A stretch of 64,000 bases of DNA from CAYNFR01 sp964396595 (GTDB lineage: Bacteria; Bacteroidota; Bacteroidia; Chitinophagales; Saprospiraceae): contig CAYNFR010000017.1 of the NCBI GenBank assembly GCA_964396595.1, forward strand, positions 1 through 64,000, given 5' to 3'. Under the pieces are notes generated by a model, which worked only from the letters and a program-made list of their open reading frames with translations, made no database searches and was not told the DNA's origin. Shown here piece after piece: positions 26,621-36,212 of this stretch (the stretch's first letter is position 1; the number at the start of each line of letters is the position of its first letter). Both the position numbers and the translations under genes were made by a program.

Positions 26621-28275
26621 AGCAGTGTAAATGTCCCCGTCAATCTCGTTCTCTCCCGGCCGTCATTGAGTACTATCGCATAGGTGTATACGCCTGACAT
26701 ATGCGTACCGGAGTCCGCGCTGCTCGGCCAGCGGTGGGAGTCATCTAGAGCGATGCGATTTTCTACATGATGAATTAATGAGCCCCATCTATCATAAATT
26801 GATAATTGCTCTATCAATACTTGACTAGGAAAATTGGTGGCTACACCAAATGTATTGTTCTGTTCACTATTACGCAGGACTGCATTGGGGATATAATATC
26901 GGGTAGTGCTCAAACAGTTGACAGCCATAGCACAATCAGGATCGTCACAATCGATCAGACCATCTCCATCATTTTCAATACCGTCATTGCAGATCTCAGA
27001 AGGGGTGGGGCAATCAACACCAGCTGTCAGCACTATGGGATTTTGTTCTGGTATTCCCACACAGCCTGTTACTCTATTGAGAAGCCTGATGGTATAAGAA
27101 CCTATACCAAGATTATCAAAATCTCCCTCTCTAGAATAGCTAGTTCCTCCATCGATACTAAATGACACAGAATCAATTAAGCTCAACATCATAATGCTCC
27201 CATCCATAAGATCAGGACACGCTGATGGATTAATCGGCATCACTTGACTTAAGCTAGGTTGACATCCGGGATCGTCACAGTCTATCAATCCATCTCCATC
27301 ATTATCGATACCATCCATACAATTCTCCGGACCGAACTCTGAACAATCCGGCATTGTCAATGTAACAGGCGTCCTAAAAGCGCATGACATTACTCCATTT
27401 TTAACAACAACAATATTATACCCTCCAGGTGATAATCCAATGAAGCTGCTGTCTGACTGAAAACTAACACCATCGTCTATACTGAATATCAAATCTTGTC
27501 CGAAGTTGATTATTTCGATCCGCCCCATATTGTCAATACATGTAGGAGATATCACACGTATCGGCAAAACACCCGTGCCACACCCCGGATCATCACAGTC
27601 TGCTAATCCATCTTCATTATTATCAATAGCATCAGTACATAGATCTTCCGTATTTTCTTGCAACACAAAACAACTGGTTCGCGTACGATTGGGGACGATA
27701 TCTTCAACTATATTCTCAATAACGTCCAGCCGATCAGTTCGCGTTATATATGCCTGCACAATATTGGGCGGCGTAGCCAAGGCCATACTTAAGAGATCAT
27801 TTGAAAAATTGAAACTCGCGCATGTGGCGGGGCTCTGTATATCATCAAATAGAATGTCAAAACAAAGTCTAGCCGTAGAAAACCACGCGCCCGTAGTATC
27901 TATTAAAATTCCCTCGTCTCTGGCATTAAGTGAAATTCTTAATAGAGCTAATCTGTCCTGATAAGGCAAAACAATAGGTGGTGGTATAGGAGTAGAAGCG
28001 ACTATATGTAATTCACTAAAATCATAGATTACTCGATCAAGCAAGAGTTCTGATTCTCTAAAAAGCAAAGCCGTGGCATCATAAAAAATGGCAAAATTGT
28101 AATCTGCTAATATCCATTCAGCTTGAGAAGCATTCGACAATTGAAGATCATAACACGCTATTCTTGCTGTCGTATCTATGTTGGAAAGGGACATTCTCAC
28201 ATTGTACGCAGGCTGCGCGTATACAATGCCTTGATAAAAGAGAAAAAATACAATTATTAACCCGAAACACTTCAT
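26617..28275 (-). CDS. secreted type IX cargo with cohesin-like N domain, calcium repeats and gliding-type C-terminal domain
   Basis: The 552 residues include a signal peptide (1-20) and an N-terminal domain (21-190) with the pattern IACYDLQL, FAIFYDATALLF and ARLCFDILF. Three short modules follow at 213-232, 319-338 and 429-448, of the form IDNDGDGLIDCDDPGC, which resemble thrombospondin-3/EF-hand calcium loops. SprB-like segments (FSIDDGVSF...GGYNIVV) lie between them. The C terminus (about 459-552, SIYDRWGSLIHH) is a type B type IX sorting domain. It is probably exported to the cell surface. Its N domain matches three tandem genes at 45-47.5 kb. The true ligand is unknown. Confidence 0.8.
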   Translation of the reverse strand: MKCFGLIIVFFLFYQGIVYAQPAYNVRMSLSNIDTTARIACYDLQLSNASQAEWILADYNFAIFYDATALLFRESELLLDRVIYDFSELHIVASTPIPPPIVLPYQDRLALLRISLNARDEGILIDTTGAWFSTARLCFDILFDDIQSPATCASFNFSNDLLSMALATPPNIVQAYITRTDRLDVIENIVEDIVPNRTRTSCFVLQENTEDLCTDAIDNNEDGLADCDDPGCGTGVLPIRVISPTCIDNMGRIEIINFGQDLIFSIDDGVSFQSDSSFIGLSPGGYNIVVVKNGVMSCAFRTPVTLTMPDCSEFGPENCMDGIDNDGDGLIDCDDPGCQPSLSQVMPINPSACPDLMDGSIMMLSLIDSVSFSIDGGTSYSREGDFDNLGIGSYTIRLLNRVTGCVGIPEQNPIVLTAGVDCPTPSEICNDGIENDGDGLIDCDDPDCAMAVNCLSTTRYYIPNAVLRNSEQNNTFGVATNFPSQVLIEQLSIYDRWGSLIHHVENRIALDDSHRWPSSADSGTHMSGVYTYAIVLNDGRERTRLTGTFTLL

Positions 28276-28401
28276 CCACCGTGCATTGAATGATATATCT
28301 AACCTTTTAGCAAATAGGAATATTGCTCAAACGAGGTTCTAAAAAGGGTCGTAAATTCTCAAACTAGCAGAATAGATTGTGCCGCGAATTACTTATCGTA
28401 C

Positions 28402-28902
28402 TCACTTTTTAAGGATGTAATTATCTATCCCGTTATTTTTTAATTCTGTTGAAACCGATCTGGCCGCACTTTGTGTGCTATATCTTCCCGCGAGTACAGT
28501 GTGGTATTGGCTCAAGTCAAATATTACCTTTTCTGCTCCATTATAGCCTCTAGAATTAAGCTTCTTTAACATGGCGTCTGCATTGTCTTCTAACAAGTAA
28601 TTGCCTGCCACCACCAGATAGGGGCCTCTGGCAGTTGAATACTGTGAATCCGTGGCGGAGCTAGTGGACGTTCCCGCACTATATGTAGATGCGGTAGAGG
28701 AAGCTCCTTCTTCATCGGAGAAACTATATCCTCCTCCTTCCTCCTCCTCCGGAGCGTACTTGTCCGACACATCATTTAACTCATCATATATGTCTGTATT
28801 CTTTGTCTTTTTATCGCCACATGATTGATACAATACAGAAGATGAAAGAAACGCGCCTACTAGTGCCAGACTTAGTACAAAAGTGATTATTGGCTTTTTC
28901 AT
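28402..28902 (-). CDS. SPOR-domain lipoprotein or membrane-anchored protein
   Basis: A 166-residue envelope protein. It has a hydrophobic N terminus with a possible lipidation Cys in LYQSCGDKK, a low-complexity Glu/Gly/Ser/Thr linker (about 45-90) and a C-terminal SPOR domain (about 92-166) with YLVVAGNYLLEDNADAMLKK and YHTVLAGRYSTQSAARS. SPOR domains bind denuded peptidoglycan at division sites. The lipobox is not canonical, so a simple membrane anchor is also possible. It stands alone, with a -7-like element about 120 nt upstream. Confidence 0.78.
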   Translation of the reverse strand: MKKPIITFVLSLALVGAFLSSSVLYQSCGDKKTKNTDIYDELNDVSDKYAPEEEEGGGYSFSDEEGASSTASTYSAGTSTSSATDSQYSTARGPYLVVAGNYLLEDNADAMLKKLNSRGYNGAEKVIFDLSQYHTVLAGRYSTQSAARSVSTELKNNGIDNYILKK

Positions 28903-29021
28903 GCTAAAGAGTTTTTAATACGTACATAACTTTAAAGGTACTAGTATCTTATTGAATTAATTCACTGTATTCCCCTGTTAATTTTCAGTACGCACTTTGC
29001 ATCCTAAATGCATTTATCCTC

Positions 29022-29029
29022 CAAATATA
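29022..29029 (-). promoter_or_regulatory. -7 promoter element upstream of the SPOR gene
   Basis: TATATTTG on the minus strand matches the Bacteroidota -7 consensus TAnnTTTG exactly, 120 nt before the SPOR-gene ATG. No TTG at the expected -33 distance was found, so it is tentative. The rest of the 28903-29132 gap shows nothing clear. Confidence 0.35.
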
Positions 29030-29132
29030 TACATATTAATCAAATATTTAATACGACATGTGCTAAAAGACCACATTTCCTTAGAAACGTAACTTTTGAA
29101 CACTCATCTAATATTAGTGGACTATATCCTTT

Positions 29133-31022
29133 TTAATACGCTCGTTCATTTTTATTCTCAACCCAGTAGATGAACGCTTTATTTACGACCCTTACTCCTC
29201 CTGGTGTGGGATAATTGCCGGAAAAGTACCAATCTCCTTTATGCTCAGGGCAAGCGACGTGTAAGTCATCGAGTGTTTGAAAAATTATCTTTACTTCACA
29301 TTGAAGCGATCTAGGGCATAGCATCTCGCTAATTCTGTCTGAAATACGTTCGTAGGAATAATGCTCATATAATGTTTTTACAACATTTTTACTGTCCAAT
29401 AAGCCATCAGCTTCTAGTTGCTTCGCCGTATGATATGCCTCGTTTATCAGTTCTTCCTTTCCTTCTTCGCGTAGCAAGTTGATTAAAGCATCGAAGGCCA
29501 CGAACTCTCCCATCTTTGACATGTCAATTCCATAGCAATCCGGATATCTGATCTGTGGGGCAGATGAAAGCACGATAATCTTTTTGGGATATAGTCGACT
29601 GATGATTTCCAGAATACTATCTCTGAGGGTCGCGCCACGTACGATGCTGTCATCTATTACGACTACTGTATCCTTTTCGTCTTCTACTATTCCATAAGTA
29701 ACATCATAGACATGGGATATCATATCACCACGTGAGGAGTCATCTGCGATGAATGTGCGAAGTTTTTCATCTTTGATTGTCAATTTTTCAAACCTCGGTA
29801 CAGGAGAGAGAATTCGCTCAATCTCTTCAGCACTTGGATTCTGAATTGACGCTATCTGTCTGGCCTTCTCTTTATTAACCCATTCGTTTACTCCCTCCAT
29901 CAGACCATAGAACGCTACTTCGGCCGTATTCGGAATAAAACTAAACACCGTGTTTTTAATATCATAATTGACTTCCTTCAATACTGTCGGAGCCAATAGC
30001 TTACCGAGCAGTTTTCGCTCACGATAGATATCCTTATCCGTTCCTCTGGAGAAATAAATTCTCTCGAAGCTACATGGGCTTTTTTCGCTAGCGTCCTTAA
30101 AGGGGACGATACATATATCATTATTCTTTTTGACAATCAATACCTGACTAGGCTCTAGCTCTTTGACATCTTCGACTGCTACGTCAAATGCCGTCTGTAT
30201 CGCCGGTCTTTCAGATGCCATAACGACCACCTCATCATCTATATAGTAGAATGCCGGTCGTATACCTGCCGGATCCCTGAGAACAAATGCATCACCATGA
30301 CCAACCATGCCTGCCATGACATATCCACCATCAAACTTTCTACATGCTCTCTGCAGGATTCTCTGGATATCGAGATTCTCTTCTATCAATCGGTTAATGA
30401 TAGGGACATCCGCTATCTCCGCCTTAAACCAGTGATAAAGTTTCTCGACTTCATCGTCAAGAAAGTGACCAAGCTTCTCGAGTACGGTGACGGTATCGCT
30501 TCGCTCCTTCGGATATTGACCCAGTTCAACAAGTTCACCAAATAGTTCATCAACATTGGTCATATTAAAGTTCCCTGCCAGTACGAGATTGCGACTGATC
30601 CAGTTATTCTGTCGCAAGAATGGATGACAAGTCTCAATGGTATTGGAACCATGAGTGCCATAACGCAAGTGACCTAATAACAACTCTCCTACATATGGCT
30701 TATTAGTCTTTAACCAATCGACATCCTTTAACTCGTCGGGTGTACAATCATTAAAATGATCAAAGACACCGACAAATAAATCTTTTAAGTATTGCGGCCC
30801 GGTCGTGCGCTTCCGGCTTATATAGCGGGAGCCCGGCGGCATGTCTATCTTTATGGTAGCCATCCCCGCTCCATCTTGGCCTCTATTACGCTGTTTCTGA
30901 AGTAAAATCTGAAGCTTGTTGACTCCATAAAGCGCTGTCCCGTACTTCTCCAGATAATACGCTAAAGGTTTGCGTAATCGAATCAGAGCCAATCCACATT
31001 CGTGCTTTATCGAATCACTCAT
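29133..31022 (-). CDS. purF: amidophosphoribosyltransferase-like (PurF family), long Bacteroidota form
   Basis: PurF transfers glutamine amide nitrogen to PRPP, the first step of purine synthesis. The N-terminal glutaminase domain has Cys9 (HECGLALIRL) as the probable nucleophile, NRGQDGAGMATIKI and GHLRYGTHG. The C-terminal phosphoribosyltransferase part has the PRPP loop VVIDDSIVRGATL. At 629 residues it is over 100 longer than E. coli PurF, consistent with a second, long class in Bacteroidota. Residues about 350-440 form an insertion between the domains. Whether this is the main purine enzyme or a paralogue cannot be told here. Confidence 0.85.
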   Translation of the reverse strand: MSDSIKHECGLALIRLRKPLAYYLEKYGTALYGVNKLQILLQKQRNRGQDGAGMATIKIDMPPGSRYISRKRTTGPQYLKDLFVGVFDHFNDCTPDELKDVDWLKTNKPYVGELLLGHLRYGTHGSNTIETCHPFLRQNNWISRNLVLAGNFNMTNVDELFGELVELGQYPKERSDTVTVLEKLGHFLDDEVEKLYHWFKAEIADVPIINRLIEENLDIQRILQRACRKFDGGYVMAGMVGHGDAFVLRDPAGIRPAFYYIDDEVVVMASERPAIQTAFDVAVEDVKELEPSQVLIVKKNNDICIVPFKDASEKSPCSFERIYFSRGTDKDIYRERKLLGKLLAPTVLKEVNYDIKNTVFSFIPNTAEVAFYGLMEGVNEWVNKEKARQIASIQNPSAEEIERILSPVPRFEKLTIKDEKLRTFIADDSSRGDMISHVYDVTYGIVEDEKDTVVVIDDSIVRGATLRDSILEIISRLYPKKIIVLSSAPQIRYPDCYGIDMSKMGEFVAFDALINLLREEGKEELINEAYHTAKQLEADGLLDSKNVVKTLYEHYSYERISDRISEMLCPRSLQCEVKIIFQTLDDLHVACPEHKGDWYFSGNYPTPGGVRVVNKAFIYWVENKNERAY

Positions 31023-31116
31023 ATTGATGCTAAGGTAATATTAATCACAAGTGTACTCAGTATAAAAACGTCCAGGTATTCGCACTCAAAAATCATACTC
31101 TACATCATTTCTTATC

Positions 31117-31686
31117 CTATTGTCTTTCTTGCCAAAGTTGAATTATGGATTCATCCACTTCAGGTACAAAAACAGCTAAGCTTTCTGGGTCGTACTTTTT
31201 AAGATCAAGAAGAAACCATTCTGTATCTCCATACTTAATAGCAAGTACAAATCCATTTTCATTTACCTTTAATTCATTGTTTTGATATTGGGTAGTGTAT
31301 TGGATCAATGATTGTTCAGCTTTGTCACTATGGACAACCGGAGCCAGTTCGACTAGATGAAGGGTGACTAAGCTCAATCCTATCTCCTTATACATATTCC
31401 ACTCGCCGACAATATCCTTTTTAATGAAATCATCGTCTCCCATGAGCCTTAGGACAGATGGGGGTGTCATGTCTATGATCGCTTGGACATCTTCTGTCAT
31501 CATCGCACGGACATAATCATTGAACACCGCTGACAACTGCTGATTACTCGGCTGTCCTATTATGGTATTCTGGATGATGAGTATAGCCATGAATACGAGT
31601 ACTGCCGGTACGCCACATAAAGAAGAAAAAGCCCATCTCATACGAGATAGGCTTCGAGTCATTTGCTGACCGATATTATTTTTCAT
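31117..31686 (-). CDS. membrane-anchored hypothetical protein downstream of Skp genes
   Basis: This is a 189-residue protein that I do not recognise. A hydrophobic segment (about 26-43, VPAVLVFMAILIIQNTII) suggests a signal anchor or uncleaved leader. The remainder, with VFNDYVRAMMTEDVQAIIDM and later YGDTEWFLLDLKKYDPESL, has the feel of an NTF2-like fold, but this is a guess. It begins 5 nt after the Skp-like gene and is probably co-transcribed with the two OmpH-family genes. An internal start at residue 16 is possible. Confidence 0.6.
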   Translation of the reverse strand: MKNNIGQQMTRSLSRMRWAFSSLCGVPAVLVFMAILIIQNTIIGQPSNQQLSAVFNDYVRAMMTEDVQAIIDMTPPSVLRLMGDDDFIKKDIVGEWNMYKEIGLSLVTLHLVELAPVVHSDKAEQSLIQYTTQYQNNELKVNENGFVLAIKYGDTEWFLLDLKKYDPESLAVFVPEVDESIIQLWQERQ

Positions 31687-31691
31687 TAAGA

Positions 31692-32204
31692 TTATTTAAT
31701 GACAATTTTCGCTCTTACCTTGTCACTTACATCAGAAGATTTGTCGGCATAAAGAATTATACCCATACTTTCATCAAATATATACGAGTAGCCCTCTGCC
31801 ACTGCAACGTCATCAATTGCTTTTTGAATGGCGTCTCTGATTGGTTTAAGAAGTGATTCAGATTTAGCTCTGAGCTTATCCTGCGCATCTTGTTGAAATT
31901 TCGCGATGTTAAGCTCTTCTTGTTTAAGAGACTGAGCTTCTACCTCCAGCTGCTTTGGGGAAATTTCTCCTTGAGCTTGCTTACGTTCAAGAGCTTGATA
32001 CTTTGTTTGCAATGCCACGATTCTATCCTGCCCTTGCTTCTCTAGTTGTTTTTGCATTGACTCAAGCTCTGAGTTTGCCTCTTTTACTTGCGGTATAGAT
32101 TGAATAATCTGTTGTGCATTGATATAGCCAAATTTCTGCGCGTTTACAGTGCCGGTCGCTAAGAAACCAAGGGCTACGAAAATTAGAAATGTGTACTTGT
32201 TCAT
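31692..32204 (-). CDS. periplasmic chaperone, OmpH/Skp family
   Basis: A 170-residue secreted protein with a signal peptide (1-22, cut after VNAQ), then FGYINAQQIIQSIPQV, a charged coiled-coil tentacle region (about 40-115) rich in Glu/Lys/Gln, and the C-terminal strand block YSYIFDESMGIILYADKSSDV. This is the Skp plan: chaperones that carry outer-membrane proteins across the periplasm. It is the second of two tandem paralogues. Confidence 0.88.
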   Translation of the reverse strand: MNKYTFLIFVALGFLATGTVNAQKFGYINAQQIIQSIPQVKEANSELESMQKQLEKQGQDRIVALQTKYQALERKQAQGEISPKQLEVEAQSLKQEELNIAKFQQDAQDKLRAKSESLLKPIRDAIQKAIDDVAVAEGYSYIFDESMGIILYADKSSDVSDKVRAKIVIK

Positions 32205-32279
32205 TTATTGGATTGTTAAGTCTTTGATCTAAAAGTGTGCAAATATAATTTATTAAATTATTGAAGCAAATGTTGCTTG

Positions 32280-32792
32280 TTATTGAGAAGCAAGACGTCT
32301 TTTAATTAAGTCGGTCTTGTCATATTCGGGATTGGCAAATAATATACCCGCGCTACCCGCCTTGTCGAAAATCAAGTCATAGCCCCTATCGCGAGCAAAA
32401 GTTTCCATGGCGGCAAAAACTCTTTCCTGGATCGGATTAATCAACTCTCTCCTTTTTAAGAACAATTCTCCCTCGGGTCCAAATTTACGGCGCTGAAGCT
32501 CTCGCACTATGCGCTCTTTTTGGACGATTTCTTCTTCTCGCTGAGCACGAGCCTCATCGCTCAGTAGTACTTGCTCCGCTTGAAACTTATTGTAGAGACT
32601 CTTGATTTTGTCATACTCTTCGGCAATCTCCTGATTCCATTGAGCCGCCAGGCGATCTAATTCTGCTTGAGCGTTTTTGTAGCTTGACATGTCTTCAAGC
32701 ACCGCATTCAAATCGATGACCGCTATCTTTTGCGCATCTAAATTGAACATAAATAATGTCTGTAGGACGAATAAGAAAAGTAACTTTTTCAT
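32280..32792 (-). CDS. periplasmic chaperone, OmpH/Skp family
   Basis: A 170-residue Skp-like protein with a signal peptide ending LDAQ, KIAVIDLNAVLEDM, a long charged coiled coil (about 40-115) and YDLIFDKAGSAGILFANPEYD at the C terminus. It matches the downstream gene in length and layout, so it is a tandem duplicate that has diverged. A TTG/TACTTTTA promoter lies just upstream. Confidence 0.88.
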   Translation of the reverse strand: MKKLLFLFVLQTLFMFNLDAQKIAVIDLNAVLEDMSSYKNAQAELDRLAAQWNQEIAEEYDKIKSLYNKFQAEQVLLSDEARAQREEEIVQKERIVRELQRRKFGPEGELFLKRRELINPIQERVFAAMETFARDRGYDLIFDKAGSAGILFANPEYDKTDLIKRRLASQ

Positions 32793-32815
32793 CTTGTTGT
32801 GTTTTATAATTCATG

Positions 32816-32846
32816 TAAAAGTAGGATTCTTTATGATTACTCCCAA
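32816..32846 (-). promoter_or_regulatory. promoter of the Skp gene pair
   Basis: On the minus strand TTG (32844-32846) and TACTTTTA (32816-32823), one mismatch from TAnnTTTG, are 20 nt apart, as in Bacteroidota promoters. The -7 box is 24 nt upstream of the Skp-like start. Confidence 0.5.
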
Positions 32847-32985
32847 GGGACTAAGAACCCATTCGTCATAATAACTCCATGAAAGGCTGTTTTGGAACAG
32901 TTTCGAATCTTTTTAACGATTCTTTAATCTTATTCCGAGGGCTTTTAAGAATTTATTGAAGGTCTTGTAGCATAAGACGCTACTA

Positions 32986-34227
32986 TTATTCGTAGCGAAG
33001 AGACTCTATAGGGTCAAGACGTGCTGCCTTCAATGCTGGATACAATCCACTAATCAAACCGACTATTAAACAAACAAAAAAGGCTAGCATAATCCATGCC
33101 CAGGGTATAAAAAAACTTGTCTTCACCAAAATACTAACTCCGAAGCCGGCTATGATGCCTAAGATGACTCCCACAATACCGCCCATCTGCGTAATCACTA
33201 CTGCCTCTGTGAGAAATTGAATCAAGATATTCTTCCGCTTAGCCCCCAAAGCTTTGGAAACACCTATTTCTCTTGTGCGCTCTGTCACGGATACCAACAT
33301 GATATTCATTAGCCCTATACTTGCACCTAGCAGAGTCATCAGCGCGATAGCAATCGTTCCCAATCTCAGATTACGCGTCATGTCTTTAAGCGTATTCATG
33401 ACACTGTCGCTCTTGACCAACTCAAAATCATTTTCTTCGCCGATTCTGAGACTACGGATATTACGCATTACAGGTATTGCTTCGGCCATTGCTTGTTCAA
33501 TATCGAGAGGATTGGCAATAGAAACTAAAACATTGTAATTTTTCCTAGGGAAGCCATAAAGATCTTTAGCTTTTGTAACCGGGATAAAAACACGTCTGTC
33601 TTCTCCCCCACCGAATGAGCTGCCTTTACTCTCAAGCACCCCGATCACACGGTACTTCTCTGTATTGACGGAGATGTCCTTTCCTATCGCCTTTTCCGGC
33701 GAATTATTAAACAATTGTTTTACAATATCCATCCCGAGGATTACCTTGTTAGCTCGGTCATTAACCTCCGTGAAGGTGAAGTTTCTGCCCGCTGATATAT
33801 TGTAGCTGGATACATCAAAATAATTTTCATCAATACCTCTGACGACTACGTTGGGATTAGTCTTATTCTTATCAAACTTAACTTCTGCTGTATTGATGGC
33901 AAAAGCCTCAACACTAACCTTGGGCACTCCATAGTTATACTTTTCTTTGAATTCTAAAGCCTGACTAAATATCAATGGTTCTGCCGTCTTAGAGGACTGA
34001 TTGTTGGATCGGCTTTGAAACTCTTCTCTCAGCGGCCTCACTGTAAAGGAATTGGCGCCCAATCTGTTAAAACTACTATTCATAGAAAACAATACCGCAT
34101 CAATTGCTGTCAGAATACCCACTAGACAAGTGATGCCCACCGCAATGATCATCAAGGTCAGAGATGTTCTAAGAAAGTTAGACTTTAGTGCCTTGAAGGC
34201 CATTTTTATATTTTCAATCAGATTCAA
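32986..34227 (-). CDS. ABC transporter permease, MacB/FtsX family
   Basis: A 413-residue membrane protein with one N-terminal helix (about 17-42), a large periplasmic MacB-type domain (about 43-270) and three C-terminal helices forming the FtsX fold (about 280-400, including ERTREIGVSKALGAKRKNI). MacB-like permeases act in mechanotransmission, exporting lipoproteins, peptides or antibiotics. No ATPase gene is adjacent, so its partner is elsewhere. The substrate is unknown. Confidence 0.85.
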   Translation of the reverse strand: MNLIENIKMAFKALKSNFLRTSLTLMIIAVGITCLVGILTAIDAVLFSMNSSFNRLGANSFTVRPLREEFQSRSNNQSSKTAEPLIFSQALEFKEKYNYGVPKVSVEAFAINTAEVKFDKNKTNPNVVVRGIDENYFDVSSYNISAGRNFTFTEVNDRANKVILGMDIVKQLFNNSPEKAIGKDISVNTEKYRVIGVLESKGSSFGGGEDRRVFIPVTKAKDLYGFPRKNYNVLVSIANPLDIEQAMAEAIPVMRNIRSLRIGEENDFELVKSDSVMNTLKDMTRNLRLGTIAIALMTLLGASIGLMNIMLVSVTERTREIGVSKALGAKRKNILIQFLTEAVVITQMGGIVGVILGIIAGFGVSILVKTSFFIPWAWIMLAFFVCLIVGLISGLYPALKAARLDPIESLRYE

Positions 34228-34330
34228 GCGTCAGTGTATTTTATGAAAGCTGTGTCAAGTTAGTCGGCCATTTTTATTTACACGCTTAAGATAGACAGAG
34301 GGGTGGTTTTTTTAGATGAATGAGATCCTT

Positions 34331-35149
34331 TTAATAAAAATTCGCTTTGACTATGCGCAATATCTCGTCATGAATATGACCGTTCGTTGCGATTAAACTA
34401 CCGCCGAATAGATAATTCTCCCCCCCATCAAAGTCCGATATTATGCCACCAGCCTCTTCTAATATAAGCGCTCCGGCTGCCACATCCCACGCATTGAGCG
34501 TTGTCTCGTAATAACAGTCAAACCTGCCTGCTGCAAGAAAGGCCAGATCCAATGCCGCTGCACCCATCCTTCGCAATCCACGCGCATGGCGCATAAAATA
34601 CCCCAATGTTCTTATCAATGGTGCCACATCTTTTACTTTGTAAGGAAATCCGGTGGCAATCAACGCGTTCTCAATGACAGCCGTATTGCTGGTATAAATT
34701 GGTTTATGATTCATATAAGCACCGCCCCCCTTGCTTGCCCAGAATATCTCTCCGGAGACTACTGACATTACCACACCACTCACCAATGTCGATCCCTCCT
34801 TGAGCCCCACACTTATGGCAAAGTGAGGAATGTTGTGTAAGAAATTACTCGTGCCATCAAGAGGGTCAATGATCCAGGTGTAGGCTGCATTGTGATCGTT
34901 TTTAACGGTATCTTCTTCTGTGATAAATCCAGCAGCAGGGATTAATTTCTTTAATTCTGCTACTAGGCTTTTTTCCGCCTCCTTGTCTACATAGGAAACT
35001 AAACTGTTGCGCTCTTTTACCTCTATTTGTGATGCACTGACGCTTCCCAGTTCGTTATTGATAAACTTCCCTACTTCCTTGACTATATCAACAGTAGCCA
35101 ATGTAATGAACTGATGGTCAATCATCTGATGTATATACCTTGTTAACAA
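34331..35149 (-). CDS. inositol monophosphatase family protein
   Basis: A Mg-dependent sugar-phosphate phosphatase of the SuhB/IMPase family. In the 272-residue protein the metal motifs are EED (ITEEDT), WIIDPLDGTSNFLHN and the C-terminal NAWDVAAGALILEEAGG. These are all the expected ligands. The probable substrate is inositol-1-phosphate or a related sugar phosphate. An alternative start is the Met at residue 9. It is divergent from trmB. Confidence 0.88.
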   Translation of the reverse strand: MLTRYIHQMIDHQFITLATVDIVKEVGKFINNELGSVSASQIEVKERNSLVSYVDKEAEKSLVAELKKLIPAAGFITEEDTVKNDHNAAYTWIIDPLDGTSNFLHNIPHFAISVGLKEGSTLVSGVVMSVVSGEIFWASKGGGAYMNHKPIYTSNTAVIENALIATGFPYKVKDVAPLIRTLGYFMRHARGLRRMGAAALDLAFLAAGRFDCYYETTLNAWDVAAGALILEEAGGIISDFDGGENYLFGGSLIATNGHIHDEILRIVKANFY

Positions 35150-35229
35150 AGATAGGCTGTTACAACACTAAACATCTAGAATCCGGCTCTTTAATTTAAC
35201 TAGAGATGATAGGCTAAAGCCAATTTTAA

Positions 35230-35952
35230 ATGATCTTTACCCCCGATTATGGAAATATAAATCCTGTGAGCAAACGTCGTAAACTCGAAAAATTTGAGGC
35301 GCTACATAGCGACCCGCGTATATTAGAAATGACAGAACCCAATAGTTCTACGCTGATGCGCACCCACAATGAATACCTTAAACTAGAAGGTCGCTGGCGT
35401 GAAGAGGTTTTCAATAATAACAATCCGCTATGTGTGGAATTGGCCTGCGGTCGTGGAGAATATACGATTGCATTAGCCCGAAAAAACCCACATATAAACT
35501 ACATCGGTGTGGACATAAAAGGAGCAAGAATCCATCAAGGAGCATTTAAAGCCCAAGAACTAGGATTGTCCAATGTAGCCTTTCTTAGAATTCGTATTGA
35601 ACAGATACGTTTGTTTTTCTCGCCCAATGAGCTGGACGAGATATGGATCACATTTCCCGATCCATTCCCAAATAAGGAAAATCGCCGTATGACATCCCCA
35701 CTTTTTTTACAACACTATCATTCTATCCTTGCAAATAATGGTCTGGTTCATTTCAAAACAGATGATTCCGCACTATTTGAATACACAGTTGACATGACAA
35801 TACAAAACGATCAATTCAACCCTTTATACGTTAATAGAGACATCTACCGATCGCCATTGCTTCATGACAGCCTCCTGATTAAAACCTATTATGAAATACA
35901 GCACTTGGCTAGTCAAAAAACAATCAAGTACTTGATATTAATGAAAAAATAA
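35230..35952 (+). CDS. trmB: tRNA (guanine-N7-)-methyltransferase
   Basis: It methylates G46 of tRNAs. The SAM-binding motif reads VELACGRGEYTIALA and the catalytic block is EIWITFPDPFPNKENRRM, both diagnostic of TrmB. The annotated 240 residues start at ATG 35230. The in-frame GTG at 35266 would give MSKRRKLEKFE, nearer the usual basic TrmB start, and may be the true one. A hairpin terminator candidate follows about 120 nt downstream. Confidence 0.9.
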   Translation: MIFTPDYGNINPVSKRRKLEKFEALHSDPRILEMTEPNSSTLMRTHNEYLKLEGRWREEVFNNNNPLCVELACGRGEYTIALARKNPHINYIGVDIKGARIHQGAFKAQELGLSNVAFLRIRIEQIRLFFSPNELDEIWITFPDPFPNKENRRMTSPLFLQHYHSILANNGLVHFKTDDSALFEYTVDMTIQNDQFNPLYVNRDIYRSPLLHDSLLIKTYYEIQHLASQKTIKYLILMKK

Positions 35953-36075
35953 TGATCTTTGCAAAACATTATTTTGTTTATTTGCGTCTTACGCTTAAAT
36001 ACAGAATATTATTAAGGACTGTTGGTCTTCATAGACCAGCTCATAAATGATTTAGCAAGTTGAATTAATTTTTTG

Positions 36076-36104
36076 AAGGTGATTTCGCATGGGATCACCT
36101 TTTT
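36076..36104 (+). terminator. rho-independent terminator downstream of trmB
   Basis: AAGGTGAT and ATCACCTT form an 8-bp stem around a 10-nt loop, followed by TTT. It lies about 120 nt after trmB, in a gap that also carries a small TGGTCT-TCAT-AGACCA hairpin (36023-36038). Confidence 0.6.
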
Positions 36105-36212
36105 ATATTTCTCCTTCCGCATAAACTCACCGACACGAAATCCGGATGACCATTAAGCAGATTATAGGCATCACATCATCATGGGAATCAACAGACGCTT
36201 TACATGATTACG

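Noticed and set aside
28980..29025. Ten-codon frame with a GGAGG site upstream of the SPOR gene, a possible leader peptide
   Set aside because: Too short, no regulatory codon run and no attenuator hairpin pair seen.
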